The position numbers and the translations under genes were made by a program. DNA of 14,868 bases from Deltaproteobacteria bacterium (lineage in GTDB: Bacteria; Desulfobacterota; Desulfobacteria; Desulfobacterales; JAFDCJ01): assembly GCA_024277475.1 (NCBI GenBank), contig JAJRVC010000221.1, positions 1 through 14,868 of the forward strand, given 5' to 3'. Under the pieces are notes generated by a model that was given only the letters and a program-made list of their open reading frames with translations, was not told where the DNA came from and ran no database searches. Below are positions 8,176 through 14,330 of this stretch, piece by piece. Position 1 is the stretch's first letter. Each line of letters opens with the position of its first letter.

Positions 8176-9215
8176 TGGGCAATCTGATATTGGAAAATCT
8201 TACCATCCGCTATGGCAGGCAACCGGTTGTCATCGATTTCAATCTTGAGGTTCGAAATGGTGAGATGGTCTCTCTTCTGGGACCCAGCGGTGCCGGTAAG
8301 ACCACGCTGCTCAAGGCGGTTGCAGGCTTGATACAGCCGGAAAAAGGCAGGATTTTCATCGACGGCCAACCCGTTCATGATCTGGCCCCCGAAAAACGCA
8401 ATGCCGTTATGGTGTTTCAAAAAACTCTGCTGTTTCCGTTTCTCAATGTGGAGCAGAACATTGCTTTCGGCTTGCGAATGCAGGGGCGAAACGGGACAAA
8501 CACCAAACACCGCATAGAACGGATCTTGCAGTTAACGCAACTCACCGGCCTGGGCCGTCGGAAAGTCCATGAACTGTCCGGCGGGCAACAACAGCGCGTA
8601 AGCCTGGCCAGAGCCCTGGTGCTCAAGCCGGCCGTTTTGCTGCTGGATGAACCGTTGAGCAACCTGGATGCCAATCTGCGCCGGCAGATGCGGGAATTAA
8701 TTCAGGACATCCAGGCCGAAACTCGGATCACTACGCTTTTTGTCACCCACGACCAGGCGGAGGCCTTGATGATTTCCCACCGCGTGTGCCTGCTTTTAAA
8801 CGGACGGTTGCGCCAGACCGGCAGGCCCAGGGAGCTTTTTTACCTGCCGGCGGACCCCGAGGTAGCTCGTTTTTTCGGCGGCTGTAATTTTATCCGGGGC
8901 AGGGTAAAAGACGGCATATTCCGCTCGGAATTTGGTAATATTCCGGCACCGGACGTAAACGGTAACGGACATTTGCGGACGGCCACCATACGTCCGGAGG
9001 ACATCCGGTTATCTCTTGATGCTGAATATGATCTTCACGGAAAAATAGCAAAAACGAATTTCGAAGGCAGTGCCACCCGCATCTGGGTAAAATGCAGGGA
9101 TACCCGCTTTGTGGTTCTCACCTCGGGCAATGACTTCGAACCCGGCCAGAGTGTCTGCATCCACCTGCCGCCGGATAAAATTCGGATTTTTCCTTCCGGG
9201 ACGGAATCAGTTTAA
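8175..9215 (+). CDS. ABC transporter ATP-binding protein with TOBE-like C-terminus
   Basis: Cytoplasmic ATPase driving the importer; 346 residues from the ATG at 8175, which overlaps the permease stop. Frame continues open upstream to 7803, but that part is only a shadow of the permease. Visible motifs: Walker A GPSGAGKT (36-43), Q-loop Q82, signature LSGGQQQR (134-141), Walker B VLLLDE (154-159) with the D-loop SNLD, and switch H192. Residues about 215-346 form an added domain with IRPEDIRL, typical of TOBE-type regulatory domains of PotA/MalK/FbpC proteins. E. coli YnjD (about 217 residues) lacks it. The extra domain could sense substrate or a regulator. The kinase gene follows 37 bp later. 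Confidence 0.93.
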   Translation: MGNLILENLTIRYGRQPVVIDFNLEVRNGEMVSLLGPSGAGKTTLLKAVAGLIQPEKGRIFIDGQPVHDLAPEKRNAVMVFQKTLLFPFLNVEQNIAFGLRMQGRNGTNTKHRIERILQLTQLTGLGRRKVHELSGGQQQRVSLARALVLKPAVLLLDEPLSNLDANLRRQMRELIQDIQAETRITTLFVTHDQAEALMISHRVCLLLNGRLRQTGRPRELFYLPADPEVARFFGGCNFIRGRVKDGIFRSEFGNIPAPDVNGNGHLRTATIRPEDIRLSLDAEYDLHGKIAKTNFEGSATRIWVKCRDTRFVVLTSGNDFEPGQSVCIHLPPDKIRIFPSGTESV

Positions 9216-9252
9216 AAAATCAGGGCACGGATTTTAAAGGAAAATAATAACG

Positions 9253-10284
9253 ATGACCTTGATGAACGACATGTTGCCCAAAGTGTCCGCTTACCTGGCC
9301 GGCCGTAATTGGAACGACGTCCCCGCCCTGCAGGACCGCAAATTTACGGTCAACCCGCTGGCCCAGGGTGAATATAATTTAAACTATCTAATATCTTCCG
9401 GTTCTCTCCAGCTCGTCTTTCGGCTGAACATTGGAAGCCAGATCAACCGGGATGATCAAATCCTCTACGAGTACAAAGCGCTAAAGCTGTTGGCGCAAAG
9501 CGGGATAACACCCAGGCCCTATTTTGTGGATGACACACGGCAGGTGTTCGAGCATGGCATCCTGATTATGGAATACCTCCCGGGGGAGTCAATGGATTAC
9601 CGGCGTGATTTGTGGGATGCAGCCGGGCTTTTTGCAATCATCCATCAGATAGACGTACCGGAGGAAAAGAACCATCTCATCCGCGAGGATGCCCCGTTGA
9701 CCCTGATCTACGAGGAGTGCGCCGGACTTCTCCGGCAGTACTTCGATTCGGATCTGGCTCAGCCCGAAATCCGTGATTATCTTATGGAATTAAAAAATTG
9801 GGCCGACGACGCCCGGTCGCAGGAAACCTATTACCAGCAGGACCTTTGGCCCTGCATCGTCAACACGGAAGTAAATTCAGGCAACTTCATTGTGAACCGG
9901 CAGCAGGAAACGATTCATCTGGTCGACTGGGAGATGCCCCGTTGGGGAGATCCATCCCAGGACCTGTGTCACTTCTGTTCTCCGCTGACAACCCTGTGGA
10001 AAACAAACTGGAGAATGGCGAAGGAGGAAAAACGCGATTTTTTGAAAACTTACAGTCGGCATCTGCGGGACCGGCATCTGCGGGATACGTTGATGGACCG
10101 CGTCAGACTGCGAGATCCCTTCGTTTACCTGCGCGGAATTTCATGGTCGGCCATGGGCTGGGTGGCGTATCAGACGCGGTTTTCAGGTATGAAAAACCCG
10201 GACACCTGGGACAAACTGCAGCAATACATGAATTTAAAATTCATTCGCTCCCTGTTTGATCCGTTTATCAAGAATGAATCATAA
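9253..10284 (+). CDS. Phosphotransferase, APH/choline-kinase fold, altered catalytic loop
   Basis: Probable small-molecule kinase of the aminoglycoside phosphotransferase/choline kinase superfamily, 343 residues, cytoplasmic. Visible: N-lobe nucleotide loop LAQGEYNLNY (36-45), VFRLN with R57 where a lysine often sits, E73, hinge LIMEYLPGE (104-112), and metal-binding D225 in LVDWEMPRWGDPSQDL. The catalytic loop reads NTEVNSGN (204-211): the usual H-x-D-x4-N has N for H and E for D. It could still be active, weak, or a sensor. The gene starts 37 bp after the transporter ATPase, with AAAGG about 12 bases before the ATG; a second in-frame ATG at 9262 is possible. Position suggests phosphorylation of the imported solute. 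A 15-bp in-frame tandem duplication (10057-10086) encodes RHLRDRHLRD. Confidence 0.85.
   Translation: MTLMNDMLPKVSAYLAGRNWNDVPALQDRKFTVNPLAQGEYNLNYLISSGSLQLVFRLNIGSQINRDDQILYEYKALKLLAQSGITPRPYFVDDTRQVFEHGILIMEYLPGESMDYRRDLWDAAGLFAIIHQIDVPEEKNHLIREDAPLTLIYEECAGLLRQYFDSDLAQPEIRDYLMELKNWADDARSQETYYQQDLWPCIVNTEVNSGNFIVNRQQETIHLVDWEMPRWGDPSQDLCHFCSPLTTLWKTNWRMAKEEKRDFLKTYSRHLRDRHLRDTLMDRVRLRDPFVYLRGISWSAMGWVAYQTRFSGMKNPDTWDKLQQYMNLKFIRSLFDPFIKNES
10057..10086 (+). repeat. 15-bp in-frame tandem duplication within the kinase gene
   Basis: CGGCATCTGCGGGAC at 10057-10071 is followed at once by CGGCATCTGCGGGAT at 10072-10086; 14 of 15 bases agree. It adds five residues (RHLRD twice) in a charged helix of the C-lobe without breaking the frame. 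Confidence 0.85.
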
Positions 10285-10287
10285 TGA

Positions 10288-10316
10288 TTTACCGTAACAT
10301 ATTAGCGGTTTACGAT
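10288..10316 (+). promoter_or_regulatory. Weak possible promoter before the CHAD gene
   Basis: TTTACC (10288-10293) and TACGAT (10311-10316) are 17 bases apart and match -35/-10 at four of six positions each. The ATG at 10330 would be only about 7 bases from the expected transcription start, giving an almost leaderless message. An imperfect inverted repeat ACCGTAA/TTAGCGGT (10291-10309) overlaps it. Treat as speculative. Confidence 0.18.
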
Positions 10317-10329
10317 AGAGAATCAAAAT

Positions 10330-11883
10330 ATGCGCAATAATTTGAAATTTAATTTACCGGACGGGTATAGGCAGCAGCAATTTATCAACGAACTGGCCGA
10401 TCAATACACGATCAAAAAAGGGCCGGTTGTTTCTGAGAGTTTAGCCATTTATGATACGTTTGACTGGCGTCTATTTAATAAATCACTTGTTTTGTATGAG
10501 TCCGGCAACAGGCTGTTTTTGCGCAAACTGACAAAAAGCGAAATTATATATACCACTGAAATCACTTCTTTACCCGTTTTCATAGAGGATTTTCCTGATG
10601 GTAAATTGAAGAAACAGCTGGGGCCGATTATAAAAATGCGAGCGCTCTTAAAGCTTGTTGAGGTGTATTGCCGGTCGACGACTTATCGTATTTTGAACCC
10701 GAACGAAAAAACCGTGACGCGATTGGCCTATGAAGAGATTCTACCGTCTGGTGAAAAAAATGCACCGGCCCTGACTGCTCATTTATGGTTGAAACCAGTT
10801 AAGGGATACCCCAAATATTCTCAAAACCTGACCAGACGATTCCAGACAGCAGGATTAGCAATCCGTAAAAAGGAAGACATCTATTTTAAAGCGCTGGAGG
10901 CCGTTGATAAAAAACCGGGCGGCTATTCTGCAAAATTAGATATTCAACTCGCCCCTGAAATGCGCTCTGATGATGCTGCCAAAGTAATTTTGCGCTTATT
11001 GCTGCAAATAATCAAAATTAACGAAGTCAACATTGGAAAAGACCTGGATACGGAATTTCTGCATGATTTCCGAGTTGCCATTCGCCGCACCCGCTCGGCG
11101 CTGGGGCAAATCAAAAATGTATTTCCGATAGGAACGACCAACCGATTTAAGAAAGATTTTGCTTTTGCAGGTAAACTTTCCAACCAGTTGCGGGATTTAG
11201 ATGTCTATCTCCTCAAGGAGGATACCTACAAAACAATGCTCCCCTCCGTCTTGAGGAATGACATTGATCCTTTGTTTGACTATTTGCGCCAAAAACGATC
11301 CAAGGCATTACAGGACGTCCTTAGCGGTTTGAAGTCTAAGAAATATAAAAGGGTTTTGTATGATTGGCAGGCCTTTTTAAATCAACCGAGCGAGGATTCT
11401 GCAACGTCGGGTAATGCCAAGCTCCCCATAATTGATCTGGCACGCAACAGAATCTATAAAAAATATCGAGGTGTTGTAAAAGCCGGTAACCTGATCATAG
11501 AGAACACCGAAGACGAAATGCTGCATGTTCTGAGAATTCAATGCAAGAAATTGCGATACTTAATGGAGTTTTTCTCCAGTCTGTTTCCCCGCCAAAAAAT
11601 TAATGTCTTAATTGCGCAATTGAAGAAATTACAAGACAACCTAGGGGACTTTAACGATCTTTGTGTTCAGGAAGAATATCTTTTGGGCCTTACCAAGAAA
11701 TTGCCCGCAACCGATCAGCAGTCAAAAAAAACACTGGTGGCAATTGGCAGCCTGGTTGGAACGTTGGATCGAAAACGACAGACCGTTAAAGATGAATTTG
11801 CCAAAACTTTCACGGATTTTGCATCGCCTGAAAATCAGGAGTTGTTCCGGGAATTATTCACCATAACACCGGGAAAAAATTGA
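10330..11883 (+). CDS. CHAD domain protein with degenerate CYTH-like N-terminus
   Basis: Predicted polyphosphate-binding protein, 517 residues, no signal peptide or membrane segment. Residues about 213-500 form the CHAD helical-bundle domain: first conserved box HDFRVAIRRTRSAL (H245, R248, R252, R253, R255), second box LHVLRIQCKKLRYL (H399, R402, K406, K407, R409) and LQDNLGDFND (435-444). The basic residues line the polyanion-binding groove in known CHAD structures. Residues 1-200 look like a CYTH fold: YDTFDWRLFNKSLVLY (41-56) and RLFLRKL (61-67) are usual in CYTH-CHAD fusions, but the metal-binding ExExK at the N-terminus is absent (LKFNLPDG instead), so triphosphatase activity is unlikely. 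It begins 45 bp after the kinase; downstream genes encode ParA, an intact CYTH enzyme and SixA. Its base composition is more A/T-rich than the transporter genes. Confidence 0.92.
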   Translation: MRNNLKFNLPDGYRQQQFINELADQYTIKKGPVVSESLAIYDTFDWRLFNKSLVLYESGNRLFLRKLTKSEIIYTTEITSLPVFIEDFPDGKLKKQLGPIIKMRALLKLVEVYCRSTTYRILNPNEKTVTRLAYEEILPSGEKNAPALTAHLWLKPVKGYPKYSQNLTRRFQTAGLAIRKKEDIYFKALEAVDKKPGGYSAKLDIQLAPEMRSDDAAKVILRLLLQIIKINEVNIGKDLDTEFLHDFRVAIRRTRSALGQIKNVFPIGTTNRFKKDFAFAGKLSNQLRDLDVYLLKEDTYKTMLPSVLRNDIDPLFDYLRQKRSKALQDVLSGLKSKKYKRVLYDWQAFLNQPSEDSATSGNAKLPIIDLARNRIYKKYRGVVKAGNLIIENTEDEMLHVLRIQCKKLRYLMEFFSSLFPRQKINVLIAQLKKLQDNLGDFNDLCVQEEYLLGLTKKLPATDQQSKKTLVAIGSLVGTLDRKRQTVKDEFAKTFTDFASPENQELFRELFTITPGKN

Positions 11884-11891
11884 CGAATGTC

Positions 11892-11970
11892 AAAGGATGG
11901 AACCGCTTCGCTAAATCTTTTTAAAACAGACAGAATACATTCATTCAACGTTCGATGTTCAATGTTGATG
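11892..11970 (-). repeat. Dispersed repeat family B, copy 2 (inverted)
   Basis: The reverse complement reads heptamers ACATTGA, ACATCGA, ACGTTGA, then GAATGAATGTATTCTGTC, a T/A tract, GATTTAGCGA and AGCGGTTCCATCCTTTG. The core at 11909-11946 matches 6080-6119 with one substitution and one single-base length difference. The 31 extra bases of copy 1 are missing here. Confidence 0.8.
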
Positions 11971-12039
11971 TCGCCGCAAAAAGCCACAAAAAACACAAAA
12001 ACAAAAGTTCACACTCAAGAATTACAATAGGTTATAAGA

Positions 12040-12065
12040 TCAAAATTCAAGAATTTTGACTTTTT
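12040..12065. promoter_or_regulatory. AT-rich palindrome upstream of parA
   Basis: TCAAAATTC (12040-12048) and GAATTTTGA (12051-12059) are perfect 9-bp arms around AA, followed by a run of five or six pyrimidines ending TTTTT (12061-12065). It may be an operator, or a weak terminator of the CHAD transcript. The right arm overlaps a TTGACT that could serve as a -35 box, but no good -10 follows. Confidence 0.45.
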
Positions 12066-12101
12066 ACGATATTGTCAATGTTCTACGTTCATCGGTTTCT
12101 T

Positions 12102-12113
12102 ACAACATGTTGT
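12102..12113. promoter_or_regulatory. 12-bp perfect palindrome in the parA leader
   Basis: ACAACATGTTGT is fully self-complementary and lies 36 bases before the parA start. Its size suits a homodimeric DNA-binding protein. Some ParA-type operons autoregulate through such leader palindromes, but nothing here proves that. Confidence 0.3.
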
Positions 12114-12149
12114 CAGGAAAAACCCGATAAGGCCCTAAGAGGAACTATC

Positions 12150-12911
12150 ATGGTCACACTGGCTCTTTACAGCAATAAAGGTGGGGTGGGTAAAACCGCA
12201 ACCGCAGTAAACCTGTCCTATCTGGCAGCTCGAACAGGTGCTAAAACCCTGATCTGCGATCTGGATCCTCAAAGTTCCGCAACCTACTATTTTCGGGTAA
12301 GGCCTAAGCTTAAGTCCAGGGCCAAGGGGTTCATCAAAGGAGGAAAGCGTGTTTATAAAAGTATTAAAGGCACTGATTATGAAAACCTGGATCTGTTGCC
12401 GGCAGATTTCTCGCTCCGTAATTTAGATACCGCTTTCGCTAAACTGAGGCATTCAAGACAGCGATTAAAAAAAATTCTAAAGCCTTTTAAAAATCAATAT
12501 GATTTAATCATTCTTGACTGTCCGGTCACCATCAGCATCCTGGCTGAGAATATACTAAGCGCGGTAGACTACACCCTGGTACCACTGATACCGACAACAC
12601 TGGCCGTGCGAACTCATCGACAATTACTGTCTTTTTGCAAAAAAAATAATTATGAGACAGGTAAGATTTTCAGTTTTTTTTCGATGGTCGATCGACACAA
12701 AAAAATGCACCATGACCTCATGGTAACCGTGTCAAAGGAGTTCGATGGTGTTTTGCAAAGCTCTATTCCTTATTTGGCACAGATCGAAAAAATGGGAATC
12801 CACCGCGAACCGGTTGCGGCTTTCGCGCCCTCGTCAGTGGCTGCAAAATCATATCAAAACCTATGGAACAAAGTTCAAAAAACCATACTTTCTCCTGAAA
12901 AACGGAAATAG
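12150..12911 (+). CDS. ParA/MinD-family ATPase (no ParB partner seen)
   Basis: Cytoplasmic Walker-type ATPase of the ParA superfamily, which partitions or positions cargo over the nucleoid. I choose the ATG at 12150, preceded by AAGAGGA (12137-12143); the open frame upstream to 12072 has no binding site. The 253-residue product has the deviant Walker A KGGVGKT (10-16) including the signature lysine K10, Walker A' CDLDPQSSAT (36-45), and Walker B LIILDCP (119-125). A lysine/arginine-rich stretch (about 51-73) may aid nucleic-acid or polyanion binding. No parB or parS-like cluster is present; neighbours are CHAD and CYTH genes. This resembles orphan ParA proteins that position protein-based or storage bodies. 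Chromosome or plasmid segregation is less likely given the context. Confidence 0.9.
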   Translation: MVTLALYSNKGGVGKTATAVNLSYLAARTGAKTLICDLDPQSSATYYFRVRPKLKSRAKGFIKGGKRVYKSIKGTDYENLDLLPADFSLRNLDTAFAKLRHSRQRLKKILKPFKNQYDLIILDCPVTISILAENILSAVDYTLVPLIPTTLAVRTHRQLLSFCKKNNYETGKIFSFFSMVDRHKKMHHDLMVTVSKEFDGVLQSSIPYLAQIEKMGIHREPVAAFAPSSVAAKSYQNLWNKVQKTILSPEKRK

Positions 12912-12933
12912 AGAAGGTCGTAACAGTTCCGCT

Positions 12934-12977
12934 CCAAAGGCACTAAGGTTATAATAACTTTTTTTATGCCTTTGTGG
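12934..12977. repeat. Hairpin-forming sequence between parA and CYTH genes
   Basis: CCAAAGGCA (12934-12942) pairs with TGCCTTTGTGG (12967-12977) with one bulge region, and GTTATAATAAC (12948-12958) inside is a palindrome about a central A. Two T-runs (12960-12965 and 12982-12989) follow parts of it. It could act as a weak terminator of parA or be a decayed dispersed repeat of the CCTTTGTGGC type. Translation of the CYTH gene begins 35 bases later. Confidence 0.4.
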
Positions 12978-13011
12978 CTGATTTTTTTTACAATCATATT
13001 GTGAGGATACG

Positions 13012-13473
13012 ATGGGCATAGAAATCGAAAGAAAATTCAGGGTCAAAGAAGGCACCTGGCGTAATGTAAAAGGAACCCGCTACCGCCAGGGCTATTTAAG
13101 CAGCGCGAAAGAAAGAAATGTGCGGGTGCGCACCCTGGCAGACAAAGCCTACTTGACAATCAAGGGAATTGCAATTGGAGCATCCCGCATGGAATTTGAA
13201 TATGAAATTCCCCTCCAGGATGCCGATGAACTCCTGGCAATCTGTGAAAAACCGCTGATTGAAAAAACCCGTTATAAAGTACAGGTAGGGGGTTTTGTTT
13301 GGGAAGTTGATGAATTCTTTCGTGAAAACCAGGGGTTAATCATTGCAGAAGTGGAACTGGAAAGCGAAGATCAGGAGTTCCCCAAGCCCGATTGGGTGAG
13401 AGAAGAGGTAACCGGTGATCCCCGCTATTTCAATTCCAACCTGATTAAAAATCCGTATACAAATTGGTCTTGA
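13012..13473 (+). CDS. CYTH domain protein, triphosphate tunnel metalloenzyme (likely tripolyphosphatase)
   Basis: Predicted to hydrolyse inorganic tripolyphosphate or another triphosphate inside the eight-stranded tunnel; cytoplasmic, Mg/Mn-dependent. The 153-residue product is a complete single-domain member. The ExExK signature is E4-I-E6-R-K8; other tunnel residues are R38 and R40 (NVRVR), K51 (LTIKG), E63 (FEYEI), K85 and R87 (EKTRY), D100 (WEVDEF), E113 and E115 (AEVELE). The closing PDWVREEVTGDPRYFN matches, from memory, the Nitrosomonas NeuTTM-type tripolyphosphatases better than class IV adenylate cyclases or thiamine triphosphatases. GAGGA (13003-13007) precedes the ATG. Its intact active site contrasts with the degenerate CYTH-like half of the nearby CHAD protein. 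Confidence 0.9.
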   Translation: MGIEIERKFRVKEGTWRNVKGTRYRQGYLSSAKERNVRVRTLADKAYLTIKGIAIGASRMEFEYEIPLQDADELLAICEKPLIEKTRYKVQVGGFVWEVDEFFRENQGLIIAEVELESEDQEFPKPDWVREEVTGDPRYFNSNLIKNPYTNWS

Positions 13474-13526
13474 TCAAGCCGGGAAAGTGGCCATCAAGAC
13501 ACAAGACAAAATTGAAAGGGGACAAA

Positions 13527-13691
13527 ATGGCGAAAAAGGCGAAACGGCTTTGCAAATGGAAGGAAGAGGAGTTAGCTAAAAAATTTGATGAATTTATAGA
13601 TATCGTGAAAAATCCGGCATTCATATGCAAAAAATGCGGTCGGGTGGCAGACAAAAAAAAATGGTTGCATAAACCAGCTGAATTAAAGTAG
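13527..13691 (+). CDS. Small basic protein with CxxC (possible half zinc ribbon)
   Basis: 54 residues from the ATG at 13527, preceded by AAAGGGG (13515-13521). An in-frame ATG at 13464 overlapping the CYTH gene is rejected for lack of a binding site. The protein is lysine-rich, has C9 and a CKKC pair (C34, C37) in FICKKCGRVADKK, and a downstream histidine (H48). Two cysteines plus the isolated C9 or H48 could bind one zinc, alone or as a dimer. I do not recognise a named family. It lies 53 bp after the CYTH gene and about 90 bp before sixA, so is probably in the same transcript. Confidence 0.7.
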   Translation: MAKKAKRLCKWKEEELAKKFDEFIDIVKNPAFICKKCGRVADKKKWLHKPAELK

Positions 13692-13729
13692 TACATTTCT
13701 ACAAGAGTATCATTCTGTAAAACTTAGCC

Positions 13730-13768
13730 CTTTTCCTCATCGGCCAGCGGCATGATATAAGGAAAAAG
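13730..13768 (+). promoter_or_regulatory. Possible hairpin masking the sixA ribosome binding site
   Basis: CTTTTCC (13730-13736) can pair with GGAAAAAG (13761-13768), and the inner TCAT (13737-13740) with ATGA (13752-13755), around CGGCCAGCGGC. The right arm includes the only Shine-Dalgarno-like AAGGA (13759-13763), so folding would hide it. The TATAA bulge makes the structure weak. Confidence 0.25.
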
Positions 13769-13782
13769 CGAAATGGATACAC

Positions 13783-14280
13783 ATGAAAACCCTCTATCTG
13801 GTCAGACATGCCAAATCAAGTTGGAAATATCCTGACTTGGATGATTTTGAAAGACCCCTGAACAAGCGCGGCCGTAGAAGTGCCCCGCTTATGGGAAACA
13901 TACTTAAAAAATTAAAAGTGGCGCCTGACCTCGTAATATCCAGCCCGGCAAACAGAGCTGCCATGACAGCGAGGATCATTGCCGCTAAAATCAAATATCC
14001 TCTCGATAAAATTCGATACACTGAATCCATTTATGAATTCAGTGCAAATGCCTTAATACATTTTATTGAACAAATCGATAATGCCGTAGACAAGGCGATG
14101 GTTGTCGGCCATAATCCGGCATTAACCGACTTGGCCAATTTCTTCGGTGACAAGCCAATCAGTAATATCCCGACCTGCGGCGTATTTTGCGTAGATTTAG
14201 ATATTTCATCATGGGTAAAAATTTCTGAACACAGCGGTAAATTAAAATTTTTTGAGTTTCCCAAGAAGCATGCTTCTTGA
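13783..14280 (+). CDS. sixA: SixA-type histidine phosphatase
   Basis: Histidine-phosphatase superfamily (branch 1, short SixA type), 165 residues, cytoplasmic. Catalytic R8-H9 lie in LVRHAKSSW, R58 in SSPANRAAMTA, acid residues E81/E85 in the ESIYE stretch, and H110 in VVGHNPALT. E. coli SixA removes phosphate from phosphohistidine of signalling or PTS proteins; the target here is unknown. MKTLYLVRH is the usual start for the family, so I keep 13783, although AAGGA (13759-13763) sits 19 bases away and better serves an out-of-frame ATG at 13773, which opens a 20-codon reading frame. In this block it may act on a phosphorylated protein or phosphate ester linked to polyphosphate metabolism; this is inference. 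Confidence 0.9.
   Translation: MKTLYLVRHAKSSWKYPDLDDFERPLNKRGRRSAPLMGNILKKLKVAPDLVISSPANRAAMTARIIAAKIKYPLDKIRYTESIYEFSANALIHFIEQIDNAVDKAMVVGHNPALTDLANFFGDKPISNIPTCGVFCVDLDISSWVKISEHSGKLKFFEFPKKHAS
14262..14279. promoter_or_regulatory. 18-bp perfect palindrome at the end of sixA
   Basis: CAAGAAGCATGCTTCTTG is perfectly self-complementary, encodes the last residues of SixA and contains the first two bases of its stop codon. As RNA it would form a 7-bp stem with a CATG loop. No T-run follows, so it is more likely a processing or stability hairpin, or a protein-binding site, than a terminator. Confidence 0.45.
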
Positions 14281-14330
14281 TTCACAGGATAAGCCCTGAC
14301 AAAAATAATCTAAAAAAGGAGGGAGACACC

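Noticed and set aside
12072..12149. Longer ParA with 26 extra residues
   Set aside because: No binding site before 12072, and the ParA fold begins directly at MVTLALYSNKGG after AAGAGGA.
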